56,965 bases of DNA from Chara braunii (taxonomy: Eukaryota > Streptophyta > Charophyceae > Charales > Characeae), in assembly GCA_003427395.1 (NCBI GenBank), contig BFEA01000017.1, positions 5,270,347 to 5,327,311 of the forward strand, given 5' to 3'. The position numbers and the translations under genes are program-made. Within the stretch, counting starts at the first letter, position 1, and every line of letters starts with the position of its first letter. Of this stretch, positions 12,244-22,043 are shown piece after piece. A model generated the notes under the pieces. That model saw only the letters and a program-made list of their open reading frames with translations. It made no database searches and was not told where the DNA came from.

Positions 12244-15200
12244 ATGCATGATAAACCCTCTTGTAAGACCAGATTGGCATTAACCCCGGGTTTCGCTCTG
12301 AATATGGAAAACAAAATGGAAATGACAGCCTTTATTCTCCTGCGTTGTGCTGTGCTGCTGCTGTCTAACGCGGAAATTGATGTCTCATTGCCAGCCCTTG
12401 ACTTCCATGGAAATATGATTACACGGAAAGGGGCAGTTCAGCTTTGGGATACGCTCCGCGACTCAGGCACTCTAAAGCACGTGGACTTCCGCTTCAATGC
12501 AGATGGGAGTGCTCTTGGTGTGTTTGACGAAGGTCGTCATCTCACGTCATTCCCCTGTCCTCGGTGGCCCTTCTGGGTCAATGTGGTGCGAAAGACGGAA
12601 AACACGGCTGGCGTAAGCTCACAGCAAGCCAGCAGTGCAGCAACTAATCATGATGAGCAGCCCCCATTATTGAATGCAAGGAGTGGTGCACAGTCTTCCT
12701 CCTCATCGTCATCATTACCATCATCATCAGCATCATCATCATCAAGGATTGAAAACCGGACGAGGACAGCGAAAAGGACACTTTCTACCACTAGCACCAG
12801 AGAAGGAAACATAACTGGTCGTGGAAGCGTAAGGACGAGAAGCTCACCATCACGTCACGCACATTCTTCCCCGCCAACTCCAGCGGCTTCGAAAGGATGG
12901 CAAGGGAGAGATATCCAAAGCCCATTCGGAATCACTGCAGCAGCCATCCAAACGTCATTGAGGGGTGACCTCATGTCAAGGACTCCTGGTCACGGATCCA
13001 ATCATGGGCAACGACATGTTGTCTTCAAATTTGCATCGTCGTCGCCCAAGTCCAAAACATCGCAAGAGCCACGCCAGCACAATGTTGGAGATGGTCGTCA
13101 GACTCCCTTCCACTCTACTTTCTCCAAAGCAGGGTCCCGCCCCAGGGTTAGATTTGCAAATCGCCAGAAGAGTACAGATATAGTGGCTCCAACCTACCAC
13201 AGCCATGTTAGCAAAAGGCAGCAAGAGAGACAAGTGTCACACTTGTTGGACGGAGAGGAAGAAGAAGAGCAAGAAAACTCCTTGTCAATGCGCAATTGCC
13301 AGACCATCAAGAGGTCATCAAGGAGTACCACGGTCTTGGGAGGAAGAGAAGGAGCAGTGCTGAGTGGGTCTCTTGGAAACGATGTGAGTGGGAGCAGAGA
13401 AAGGAGGCTCCCTGAGAATTACGAAAGCAACATGCACGAATGGAAAGCAAGAGGGGCAATGGCTGGTGACCCTCCCCCGCTTTCGCTGAGCAAGGAGGCA
13501 CTGATGCAAAGAACCATCCTGCAGACCCGGAGGCCAATCCTGAAGGAGAAGGAGCCTTATGGCAGTGAACTTTTCAGAAATTCATCAAGTGGAGACTTGG
13601 ACACGCTTCCTTACAGACCAGATTCTGCAGCCGGGGATTGGGGTGGTAAGAAAACTGCAAATGACTTGTCAGGAACCAGATTAATAGGAAACCGGCCAGG
13701 CCGGGGATTGGGGCTGGGGTTGAATGCCTTTCCACAATCGGAAAATTTCCCCGATTCCGCAGCCACAAGAAAGCGGAGAAAGTCTGGAGAGAAAGGGCAT
13801 GGCGAGATGGATGTTTTTCCCCTTGGTTTCAATGGGTATGAAGGGGGTCTTCATCGTCTGCATGATCTCATAGATGAGGATGATGTTGATGTCGATCACC
13901 TTGGAGTGGGTCTATGGGGAGGTGATTACCAACACCACACCCCCCCAAGCGCTGCAAGGTTATCTTCTGCACAGAGTCCGACTCCCTCCTCAGAGGGATT
14001 TACTGTATGGAGGAAAAAAAACCTGGGCAAAGTCAGGGGTCTTCGGACAGAGTCTCGTGGAGAGAGTGGAGATGCAGCTCAGATGGTGGACATGTGGTTG
14101 GCCAGCCTCAAAGAACTTGCTCACTCCAGGGGCCATCCTGTCCCATGTGGGCATCATCCTTACAATGATGCTTTTCTACATGGTAGCCACTTCAAAAAGC
14201 CTGGGCTGGGAATCAGATCGTCACTGTCATTGGCAAGGACTCACACCGTGACTGCAAGAGGCCCAAAATCAAGGGCAGCTGTCATATGGGGGATATACTC
14301 TGGTGGTATACCGCAGAGAGGGCGGAGGAGGAAGCAAAAAATGCACCCATTGCAGCAGTACTCTGGCTTGGGAAGAGGTCAGATACAATGCGGAGGACGT
14401 GCAGGAGTCAATCAGATCCAGTCTGCTAAAAGGGCCAGCAAACACAGGGCAATAGCTGGCTCTGTCCCTGGGCATGAGAAGGGAGAAGGTAGGAAGAATG
14501 TTGTGATTGTTCCAAGCGGTTCATTTCGTCATCCTGAGAAACCGGGGGTGATTGTAGCGACAGGAATGAATAATGATATGCAGAAGTGGAGGGGTGGTAC
14601 TGACAGCAAGAAAACAAAGACAAAGGCCATGGTGAGTAGTAGAGTGCCCCAAGCATGGGGAGATGGAGAACCCACCAATTTTGAGGAAGCAGAAGACCTC
14701 AATCTGGCAGAACAGCTCAGATGGGAAATGAATGAGCATGTGCCAGAACCGCCATATCTCAAAAGTGGCTGTGTTGTTGATAGTGCCAATGTGGTATTGC
14801 CCGCAAGCCATCACCCTCAAGGAGGAGGAGGGAAGAAGATGGTCAGGCAGCAATACACAAGGTCTTCAACAAGAAATAACAGGTTGAGAGCACCTTCAAA
14901 CGTTATTGGTAGAACCAGGGGTGACGATGCGGCTGCCAATAATAGTGAAAAGCCGATCATCCAAGTTCCGTATGGCAGAGAACACCGAGCAAAACAAAGT
15001 CATAACCATGAGCCTACCCTCATTAGGATGAATACTACGGTCGTGGACACAAGTGATTTGAGCACCGACGAGAGAACGTACTGGAGGAAAGTTGCGAGAA
15101 AGTTGTCCTTGAAATGGGGTCTAGGCAAAAAAGGACCCTTGCCAACAGGGAAGAAGACTCCAGGGACGAGGAAAAGCGCTGGCGGCATTTCCAAGTCCAT

Positions 15201-17661
15201 CAAGTCAAAGAAAGAAGGGAGCAATCTAGCAGTCAAGAGCTTGACCAGCTGCAATGATCGCTTGTTATCATCATCATCTGGCTCCAGGGCAACACTGCTG
15301 CTGAAGAACGGTGATGCAAAGAAGAAGTCACTTCTTTGTCATGATCATGATCATTCGCTTAAGGATAAAACACACAGCTATGACAAACGTACTCACAGTC
15401 CTGCATCATTGGACGATGGTGCAGGCGTTGAGGTTGCGCCTCAGATGGCAACAGCCACAGCGGAGGGTCCTCCCGTCGCTGAAGTGTCAGTAAGGTCTGC
15501 AGACTACAATGCAACAACTGGTAATCTGCCTCCCCTTCCTCCTCCTCCTCCTCATTGTAAGCAGAGCCGGGCAACAGTGGTAAAGTCATCCGAGTGTCAA
15601 CAAGAAGGACAAGGGTTGCAAGGACAGGCCGTCGCCAAACCTGATGGCCAACTTCTGAGTGTTGCAGAAAGACCAATCCAAGAGTGCATTGAGAAGAAAC
15701 AGATGTCACTTGTGGCTGATGAAAGTGCATTGGAATCAGTAGTACTTACGGAGAGAAAGCTCAATGCAGCTGCTGACCATGTCCATGGTCCACCTCAGGG
15801 TGTTGAAGGCTATGGCATCAGGAGATCTGCTCAAACGACCACAAAGACCATACAGGGTGCACAGCACTGGTTCACGAAAGGAACAGACGAGGAAGCCACT
15901 TTGATGAGCACAACTGGTGATGACAATGCTCTTCTATTTCAAGATATTGGAAACATGGCAGCAGGACGTGAGGCTTCTTGTAAGAGTGACAATGCTGAAC
16001 ATGCAGCCACCAAGCGTTATGTTATTGCTAGTCATCCGAAAAAGTCGACAGATGCCAATTGTGGCCTGTTTGTGTCAGTTCAAGACGAGGATGATCCGGA
16101 CGAGAACGATCACACAGGTCAGCAGTGCCCAGAGGAGATATCAGCAAACAGATCTCCACTGAAAACCATGGGTGTGGTCCATGAGAAGAATCCGTATTTA
16201 CAGCTGGAGGCATTTAGTCAACCAGCACACCACATGCAAGTCCTGTGCCGCTCAGTACGTCATGGTGCTAGTTCAAAAGTTGATTTGACTATTCTCAGTG
16301 AGCAGGATCCAAGGATGGAAGTTGTGCAACACTCAAGCAGGCATGGAAAGGGAGTGAGAGGAGGTTTTGATAAAAGGATACTAGAATCATGCAAGGAAAT
16401 AACGCCTGCAGAAGCAGCACAGACACGTAATGATGGCGATGATGAGGATGGTGACAATGGTAGTGATCACAGCGATGATGATGAAAGGAGGTATGGTTGT
16501 CAGTGTCGGTCAGAAATCCCAGTGGGACCTGCAGGACAGGAGTCACCCTGGCAGGAGTTAAAAGGTATGAGACGAAGGTCCTATACTCCTGAAAACGCTA
16601 GAAATCAGGAGGGACATCGACATGTCACCATAGCCCACCAAAGCGGATCAAGTACTCCTGAAAGACAAGAAAAAGAAAAGCACACTGTAGGATTGAGGAA
16701 CGCAGGCAATGATGCCCAAGGGACTCTTTCCAGCTCTACGGCAGGTTTCCGGCACCAGAGATTAGGCAAGGGCGTGCTAGATAGGATGGTGCTGGTAGAT
16801 TCAGACAGCCAATCCGGTAGCAATAAGATGCCCGTTTCTGAACAGGATCACGGCACACGCTTCTCAGCACTCTGTGGGGTTCCTGCCCCAGGCCGGACTT
16901 TGATGAACCAACACCTTGCTGGGACACATGAGGACAGTGGCAAAAAGGATGATGTGATTAATAAAATCAGAGATGCTGAAGATGATACAGTAGAGGAGAC
17001 TTATGGGAGTGAGGACTTTGAGGTTATTGGATCACAAGATGAATGCTCAGGTGAGTCGATGGCAGACGTCTATGGTGCAGAAACCATGCCATTTAGGACA
17101 TCAAAAGTTAGCGTCGCTGCCCTCAGCACCAATGTTGAGCAATTCACTGCTTCTGACAACACCAAAAAACAACTTGATCACTCGCCACTGCATAGAGTCC
17201 GCCGTGCCCTGCAGGATTGCAAAGGAGACCCTCGCATTGCTCCCCGTAGAGTTGAACGCAATGAATCCGACAGTCCTGTTGACACCTCCGATGGCTATGT
17301 CCAGTCATCGGCATCAGTGAGAGCACAGGCGGAAAGGGTTGGTGCTCGCCGGATTGTTCGAGGTAGGATGTTGGGAGATGATAGTGGGGAGATGACTTTC
17401 ATGGGCAGGGACGAGACAAATCGAGTCTCACAGACAAGCGGGCGAGAGGGAAGATGGGCACAAATTAACAGTGCAAATGACTTGCTCAAGAGACAGAAAC
17501 AACAAGAGCAGCAGCAGCAACAGCGAGCGCAGTCATGGGGAGTTGTTGGTGGGGACACTTACCGTGGAGCTCAGTCATTGACACACATCTTGCCTGACAA
17601 AGGTCTGTCCATGTTCCCTCACAACTCTCAGAAATATTGCTTGCAAATGAAGAAGGTGTGA
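12244..17661 (+). CDS. Large exon: LRR fragment plus long disordered region
   Basis: A frame of 1805 codons without a stop is by far the longest in the window and is very unlikely by chance. About 50 residues in, LDFHGNMITRKGAVQLW followed by TLKHVDFRFN matches a ribonuclease-inhibitor-type leucine-rich repeat. The rest is low-complexity and probably disordered: a Ser run near residue 155-170, acidic stretches, a proline run near 1098, basic patches and a Gln run near 1758. The frame closes with TGA at 17659-17661. The true exon probably begins at 12395, after a pyrimidine-rich stretch ending TCATTGCCAG, because the LRR starts abruptly there. The first 50 codons would then be intron read-through, and upstream LRR exons must lie 5'; I could not find them. 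The family is not identified. A cytoskeletal or centrosomal LRR protein or an NLR-type LRR tail are possibilities without further support. Confidence 0.75.
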   Translation: MHDKPSCKTRLALTPGFALNMENKMEMTAFILLRCAVLLLSNAEIDVSLPALDFHGNMITRKGAVQLWDTLRDSGTLKHVDFRFNADGSALGVFDEGRHLTSFPCPRWPFWVNVVRKTENTAGVSSQQASSAATNHDEQPPLLNARSGAQSSSSSSSLPSSSASSSSRIENRTRTAKRTLSTTSTREGNITGRGSVRTRSSPSRHAHSSPPTPAASKGWQGRDIQSPFGITAAAIQTSLRGDLMSRTPGHGSNHGQRHVVFKFASSSPKSKTSQEPRQHNVGDGRQTPFHSTFSKAGSRPRVRFANRQKSTDIVAPTYHSHVSKRQQERQVSHLLDGEEEEEQENSLSMRNCQTIKRSSRSTTVLGGREGAVLSGSLGNDVSGSRERRLPENYESNMHEWKARGAMAGDPPPLSLSKEALMQRTILQTRRPILKEKEPYGSELFRNSSSGDLDTLPYRPDSAAGDWGGKKTANDLSGTRLIGNRPGRGLGLGLNAFPQSENFPDSAATRKRRKSGEKGHGEMDVFPLGFNGYEGGLHRLHDLIDEDDVDVDHLGVGLWGGDYQHHTPPSAARLSSAQSPTPSSEGFTVWRKKNLGKVRGLRTESRGESGDAAQMVDMWLASLKELAHSRGHPVPCGHHPYNDAFLHGSHFKKPGLGIRSSLSLARTHTVTARGPKSRAAVIWGIYSGGIPQRGRRRKQKMHPLQQYSGLGRGQIQCGGRAGVNQIQSAKRASKHRAIAGSVPGHEKGEGRKNVVIVPSGSFRHPEKPGVIVATGMNNDMQKWRGGTDSKKTKTKAMVSSRVPQAWGDGEPTNFEEAEDLNLAEQLRWEMNEHVPEPPYLKSGCVVDSANVVLPASHHPQGGGGKKMVRQQYTRSSTRNNRLRAPSNVIGRTRGDDAAANNSEKPIIQVPYGREHRAKQSHNHEPTLIRMNTTVVDTSDLSTDERTYWRKVARKLSLKWGLGKKGPLPTGKKTPGTRKSAGGISKSIKSKKEGSNLAVKSLTSCNDRLLSSSSGSRATLLLKNGDAKKKSLLCHDHDHSLKDKTHSYDKRTHSPASLDDGAGVEVAPQMATATAEGPPVAEVSVRSADYNATTGNLPPLPPPPPHCKQSRATVVKSSECQQEGQGLQGQAVAKPDGQLLSVAERPIQECIEKKQMSLVADESALESVVLTERKLNAAADHVHGPPQGVEGYGIRRSAQTTTKTIQGAQHWFTKGTDEEATLMSTTGDDNALLFQDIGNMAAGREASCKSDNAEHAATKRYVIASHPKKSTDANCGLFVSVQDEDDPDENDHTGQQCPEEISANRSPLKTMGVVHEKNPYLQLEAFSQPAHHMQVLCRSVRHGASSKVDLTILSEQDPRMEVVQHSSRHGKGVRGGFDKRILESCKEITPAEAAQTRNDGDDEDGDNGSDHSDDDERRYGCQCRSEIPVGPAGQESPWQELKGMRRRSYTPENARNQEGHRHVTIAHQSGSSTPERQEKEKHTVGLRNAGNDAQGTLSSSTAGFRHQRLGKGVLDRMVLVDSDSQSGSNKMPVSEQDHGTRFSALCGVPAPGRTLMNQHLAGTHEDSGKKDDVINKIRDAEDDTVEETYGSEDFEVIGSQDECSGESMADVYGAETMPFRTSKVSVAALSTNVEQFTASDNTKKQLDHSPLHRVRRALQDCKGDPRIAPRRVERNESDSPVDTSDGYVQSSASVRAQAERVGARRIVRGRMLGDDSGEMTFMGRDETNRVSQTSGREGRWAQINSANDLLKRQKQQEQQQQQRAQSWGVVGGDTYRGAQSLTHILPDKGLSMFPHNSQKYCLQMKKV
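12385..12394 (+). promoter_or_regulatory. Candidate 3' splice acceptor
   Basis: TCTCATTGCCAG follows a T/C/G-rich stretch and sits immediately before the codons of the leucine-rich repeat. It would make the large exon begin at 12395 in intron phase 1. Confidence 0.45.
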
Positions 17662-18076
17662 ACGGAAATCTTTCTTGTCGTCTTCTGACCTTGGCATAGT
17701 GTATTGTCTCCTGGTCAAACAACACCCGCTTCCCCCAGTTGAGCCAAAAGAGACCCAATACTAGAAAGTCCAGAAGTAAATGTATGGGAGTGCATAATCT
17801 CCCTCTGAATAACTTTGACCTGATCCCCTACATGCATTAAAGCAGATGGGCGACGGGGCTGGGTTTTGTGGATCTCACACATCAAAAGAAGTTAAAGAAC
17901 ATTGAACTGCTTCTCTCTGCCTTGTGACCGTGCTCACACAGCTACGCACAGTGGATCAGCCCGGCAACAGCTAATGTGGATGCTGTAATCACGCTGGAAG
18001 CCCAGCCAGCCATCGCAAACGACATAAATGTTGTTGCAGTGGCTGGAGGGGATGATAGCCTGCACCCTACCTTACA
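17662..18076. other. 3' flank of the large gene, no further gene seen
   Basis: Likely 3' UTR and intergenic sequence. No clear AATAAA signal is visible just after the stop. The mitochondrial-like insert begins at or just before 18077. Confidence 0.4.
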
Positions 18077-18265
18077 ATGAATCGATTAATTCGTCATGGT
18101 AGAGAATCAAAACGCCGTACGCAACGTACTCGAGCTTTAAATCAATGTCCTCAAAAGCAGGGAGTATGCCTTCGTGTTTCTACAAGAGCACCAAAAAAAC
18201 ACAACTCAGTTTTACGCAAAATAGCTAAAGTGAGATTAACCAATCGAAATGAGGTTATTGCATAG
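18077..18265 (+). pseudogene. rps12: Mitochondrial rps12 5' fragment in nuclear DNA
   Basis: Sixty-two codons match the N-terminal half of plant mitochondrial ribosomal protein S12: [19 protein letters not shown], then [20 protein letters not shown], then [17 protein letters not shown]. The family is normally about 125 residues and continues with the conserved IPGEGHNLQEH section. Here a TAG follows EVIA and the rest is missing. The basic N-terminus and CPQKQGVC are the mitochondrial rather than the plastid form. PKKPNSALRK is changed to [10 protein letters not shown], consistent with decay. It reads as a nuclear mitochondrial insertion (NUMT), not a functional gene. Confidence 0.88.
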
Positions 18266-18270
18266 GCAAA

Positions 18271-18411
18271 GTGCATATTCCCGGAACTCCACAAGCTCTT
18301 ACGAGCCTGTGCTTCGGACCTCTATTATGTAAGGTTGTTCTTCACGAACTAGACAAATTCGTCTCTTCGACCCTCAACAAAGCCAAATTCGACACTGAAA
18401 CTCCCCGTTGA
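18271..18411 (+). pseudogene. Group II intron maturase/RT fragment (mitochondrial)
   Basis: A 46-codon frame ending in TGA contains IPGTPQ, then PLLCKVVLHELDKFVSSTLN and KFDTETPR. GTPQ-x-PLL-x-NV-x-LHELD is the hallmark of the reverse-transcriptase domain of group II intron maturases just after the catalytic block. The spacing between GTPQ and PLL is longer than normal, so the piece is degenerate. It starts six bases after the truncated rps12 frame, so the insertion joins non-contiguous mitochondrial pieces or retains part of an intron that once lay next to rps12. Confidence 0.7.
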
Positions 18412-18673
18412 AGACTCAGTGGCGAGGTGATCGTAAGAGCTTCCTCTTTCCAAATGACAAAAATCGGCAATCGGCAAACCCTACAACAAGTTCCAAATAA
18501 CAGGAACTACCCAATAATAAATAAGGGGAAAAAAAAAAACAACAACAAAGAAATTACAGTTAAATAGAACAATTTTCAATCTTGTCCATTGGACCCTTTG
18601 TGTTTTGTAACTAGGAATAACAAAACACCAAATTTGATAACTGAAAAAGGGAAAACAAAAAAAAGGGCGAAAT

Positions 18674-18877
18674 TCACATATATGTTTTCAGTAGAGCCTC
18701 TTGAGAACTCACGAGTTGTTGTAATTCCGAAACAACAGATTCGCTTCTTGCTTCAAAAGTAGCCTTGAAAGTTTCGCCAAAATTTTTTTGAATAAATAAA
18801 ACAAAACCCACAAAACTAAAAGCTACTAGGCCAGCTCGGGAGATAAAAGTCGGAACGAATGAGGATAACGAACTCGA
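18674..18877 (-). pseudogene. atp4: Mitochondrial atp4 N-terminal fragment (antisense)
   Basis: The minus strand encodes about 67 codons with a membrane segment ([14 protein letters not shown]) followed by [20 protein letters not shown]. This matches the N-terminal anchor and start of the stalk of plant mitochondrial ATP synthase subunit 4 (ORF25, ymf39). The open frame has no ATG, begins after a stop and ends with TGA after about 40 percent of the usual protein. It lies opposite in orientation to the adjacent rps12 piece. It is interpreted as part of the same mitochondrial-derived insertion. The 18412-18673 spacer is AT-rich and unassigned. Confidence 0.75.
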
Positions 18878-19264
18878 TTATATAGTGGTTGAACGACATG
18901 ATTCTCTAAGTCAACGAGTAATGGCTTGGACTCTTAGGAATGGTTCTGGTGGTGCATATAACATCAGAGTGATACAAGCAATCCCTAACACACCATTGCG
19001 GCAGCTGCCAGAAGTGTGCCCCAAAAAACTGAATCGCAACTGCAGCCCAACCCTACAGGAAAAGGATCTCGATAGTCGAGTTGAGCCCAAGGCTAATCAT
19101 TTACCGCCCACTGCCAGTGCTGATTCTTCCTCTGCCCGGTGTTGGAAGGTGAAAAGGAGAAGTGACATAAGCTTCGAATGGAAGCCTCAGTAAACGGTGG
19201 CAGTAACTCTAACTGTCAACTTTAGGGCAGTTATAAAATATTTCCCTACCACCACCAGCCCCTT

Positions 19265-19335
19265 CACCTACATCTTCTACTACATCCTCATCATCTACTA
19301 CATCCTCATCATCTACTACATCCTCATCATCTACT
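19265..19335. repeat. 18-bp tandem repeat, about 4 copies
   Basis: CATCCTCATCATCTACTA recurs at 19283, 19301 and 19319 with a degenerate preceding copy. Confidence 0.9.
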
Positions 19336-19504
19336 GCCTCCCCCCCTTCTTTCTTCTCCTCCCCTTTCACCTCTTCGTCATCCCGATCAACACATTTATG
19401 GTCAGACTAGCCGTCACAGATGCCTCTTTGGCAGAGACGTTCCCCATCCTTAGACAACAGCCTCGTCCGTACATGAACATCGTGATCATCGGCCCCAACA
19501 GGAG

Positions 19505-19676
19505 TCAGGGATCTACTTCGCCGCTATGCTGGCAACCAGGGTTGTCGATCCCCGGCTCCAGAACCCCAGCGGGTGTAGGGGGGTCCGGGGGTGGGCACCC
19601 CCAACCTCGGCTCCAGACACCCAACCCCCCCCCCCCCCCAAAAAAAAAAAACAAAAAAAAAAAAAAAAAAAAAAAA
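19505..19676 (+). mobile_element. A-tailed retroposon fragment
   Basis: A GC-rich segment with paired blocks (GGTCCGGGGGTGGGCACCCCC and similar) ends in a C-run and about 37 bp of nearly pure A. The A tail implies copying from RNA. No tRNA-type A or B box was found. A C-rich, N-interrupted stretch follows. Confidence 0.5.
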
Positions 19677-19873
19677 GTGGGGGGTGCGCAGCGGGAGCCT
19701 GCACCCCGTGGCCTTACCCTGTAAAACCCCATTTTTACCCCACCTCGGACCACCCCCAGGGCCACACCCAGCGTCGGTGAGACCGGGGTGGCCCTAGGTG
19801 CGGGGCCGACAGCGCGGCCGACAGGGGGCGGGGCTGTGGGTCCGCGAGCGAGGGCGGCGGCAGGGGTGCGGGG

Positions 19874-20094
19874 NNNNNNNNNNNNNNNNNNNNNNNNNNN
19901 NNNNNNNNNNNNNNNNNNNNNNNNNNNNNNNNNNNNNNNNNNNNNNNNNNNNNNNNNNNNNNNNNNNNNNNNNNNNNNNNNNNNNNNNNNNNNNNNNNNN
20001 NNNNNNNNNNNNNNNNNNNNNNNNNNNNNNNNNNNNNNNNNNNNNNNNNNNNNNNNNNNNNNNNNNNNNNNNNNNNNNNNNNNNNNNNNNNNNN
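19874..20094. other. Assembly gap (221 N)
   Basis: A run of N inside a very GC-rich region. Frames drawn across it are meaningless. Confidence 0.99.
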
Positions 20095-20209
20095 GGGGGC
20101 GGGGTTCGAGGGGCGGTGTGACGAGCGCGAGGCTGAGGGAGAGCCGAGGGAGAGGAGAGAGAGAGGGAGAGAGTGAGAGCACACACACACACCCACTCAC
20201 TCGACACGA

Positions 20210-20587
20210 CTGAGGGTTGGATGCAGACATGGTGGCAAGGGCACAAAGTCGAAGTCTTGGATTCCGAATGCCGAAACAGCAAGTCACACTGAGTACGAGT
20301 ACAGCAGCAGAAAACTGGTACCGGAATGGTCCCCGTACTGTACGGGGAGCCGGTATAAGTATGGTGACACGTACGGTACCAGGGGCATTTCTGCAAAAGC
20401 CCCGAGGGCAGAACTGAAAAATGCGGTATTTGAAAGTAGCGCCCGAATTGCAGCATGGCGCCAGTTGTCCAAAATCTGACGGTACCAAAGGAGGGGTCTG
20501 GGAAAAAGGGTGCCAGGCCGAAAACGGGATGCAGCAGAAACAGCAAAAAGATAGACCAGGGATCGAGCCCTGGCGGAGTCCGTAACA
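20210..20587 (-). repeat. 3' LTR of the chromovirus
   Basis: On the minus strand the LTR starts TGTTACGGACTCC, a typical chromovirus LTR start, directly after a polypurine tract. It probably ends ...CATCCAACCCTCA near 20210; this inner boundary is inferred from the CA rule. It contains the perfect palindrome CCCCGTAC-T-GTACGGGG at 20331-20347 and CCAGGG/CCCTGG arms near its start. Confidence 0.65.
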
Positions 20588-20605
20588 CTATCCCCTCCCT
20601 CTGAA
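20588..20605 (-). other. Polypurine tract
   Basis: CAGAGGGAGGGGATAG on the minus strand immediately precedes TGTTACGG. This is where plus-strand DNA synthesis of the chromovirus would be primed. Confidence 0.7.
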
Positions 20606-20778
20606 AGGCAACGTCCCGGCTGCCAAAAAGCCAATGAAACAAAAGGAGCTGCGAAGGACGGGACGGGGCTGATCACTGGTTGGATATGGAGAAGGGGAGT
20701 GATGCAAGTCACAGGGTATTCTGTCTGGTGTTCTGCACAGGTGAAGGTATGATGTAACTGGGTGGGTCTATAGGGGAA

Positions 20779-20990
20779 GCTAAGCAATGTTCAGGGAACA
20801 GGGGATTTCTATTGATGTTCTACTGGGTAGGGGAAACGATGTTCAGGAAAACAGGGAATTTCTATTGATGTTCTAGTGGGTAAGGGAAACAATGGTCAGG
20901 GGAACAGGGAATTTCTATTGATGTTCTAGTGGGTAAGGGAAACAATGGTCAGGGAAACAGGGATCTGCTAATGATGTTCTACAGGGTTGT
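20779..20990. repeat. 53-bp tandem repeat, 4 copies
   Basis: TTTCTATTGATGTTCTAGTG and GGGTAAGGGAAACAATGGTC recur with an exact 53-bp period (word ends at 20820, 20873, 20926 and 20979). The array lies between the chromodomain stop and the polypurine tract of the chromovirus, so it is in the element's 3' untranslated region. Confidence 0.9.
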
Positions 20991-21658
20991 CAAAGTCAGG
21001 AAAAAAAATAAAATAAAAAATGAAAATGTTTGTTCAGGAGGCAAGGGCTGGTGTGTCCGAAGGAGTCGGAAACAGAATCTTGTGTAGGAACAAAGTGTCC
21101 AAGTGTCTTGAAAGGGGTTCTGCAGCGGTCTTGATCAGGTCTTGGAGTAGGTGGTAGGAGCGGTCTTCAGCGGCTGCGACAGGTAGAAGTCCAAGAAGCG
21201 TAACAGTAGTTCAAATGTCCAAAGTCCAAGTGCTAGGGTGCATCCGGTACACGAACTGCAATGAGGTCTGATCTGGAAGCAAGGAAGTCGCAGACTGATG
21301 CAAAGATCCATGCTGCTCCAGTAAGTCCGCGAGTTGGGATGCCTGCCGATGAAACAGCATGGTGGCCAAACCAGCTGCATAATCTCCATGAACAGTGAGG
21401 CAGCAGGCCATCGTCCTCGTGCGCTTGCCATTAGATCCTTTATCGTCGGCGTCACGCAGGTTCATAAGCATTGGACGAGAGAGACAAGGTAGTGGAGAGG
21501 ACAGATGGGACAAGGCTAGGCGAGGGCAAGGGCAGATCAGACATCAGAAATCGGGGTCGAGGGGAGGGTGGACTGGGTTCAAGGGTGTGTGTGGAACGGG
21601 GTTGCGAGGTTGTAGCAAGGTTTTATACAGGGGTTTAGGGTTGTAGTTACGCGGGTGT

Positions 21659-22035
21659 TTAGGAGATAGGAGTAGCACGATCATAGGCGCTGACAAGTTT
21701 CATGGCATTCTTGAGATTCGAGAAAGGTTCCCATGTAGATTCTTCGTCGGGGTATCCGGTCCATTTGACTTTTTATTCAGTGATTGGTTCCGGGTGATAC
21801 CTGAGTAGTTCGTCGACCTATGATCGCTTCAACAAGGAATTCAGGGCATGTGGGTAACATGATAGGTGGAGGTCTAGGATATGGGCGGTCAGCGAATTGG
21901 GGTGGGGATTCATGACATTCTTTCAAGTATTCGACGTGGAAGACCGGGTGGACGCGGCTCATGTGGGTGGGGAGTTGGAGTTTGTAGTTGACGTCGGAGG
22001 TTTTTTCAATGATGGGGAAGGCTCCGAGCCATTTG
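21659..22035 (-). pseudogene. Integrase C-terminus and chromodomain, stop-containing
   Basis: The minus frame carries KWLGAFPIIEK and HPVFHVEYLKECHES, the usual link between integrase and chromodomain. It then has KVKWTGYPDEESTWEPFSNL, the core of a chromodomain that in chromoviruses guides integration to marked chromatin. The aromatic residue expected before KVKW is replaced by TAA, and the frame ends with TAA at 21659-21661. A further TAA separates this from the integrase core upstream. Loss of these codons would remove the targeting domain. Confidence 0.85.
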
Positions 22036-22043
22036 TTCGAGAG

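Noticed and set aside
12965-17758. Many minus-strand and alternate-frame ORFs within the large exon
   Set aside because: They are shadows of the 1805-codon frame and have no recognisable motifs.
18077-18265. Plastid rps12 5' exon
   Set aside because: [19 protein letters not shown] and CPQKQGVC match the mitochondrial S12 type, and the neighbouring atp4 piece is also mitochondrial.
19505-20642. Minus-strand ORFs of up to 327 codons across 19.5-20.6 kb
   Set aside because: They run through the 221-N gap and the chromovirus LTR; the middle is undefined.
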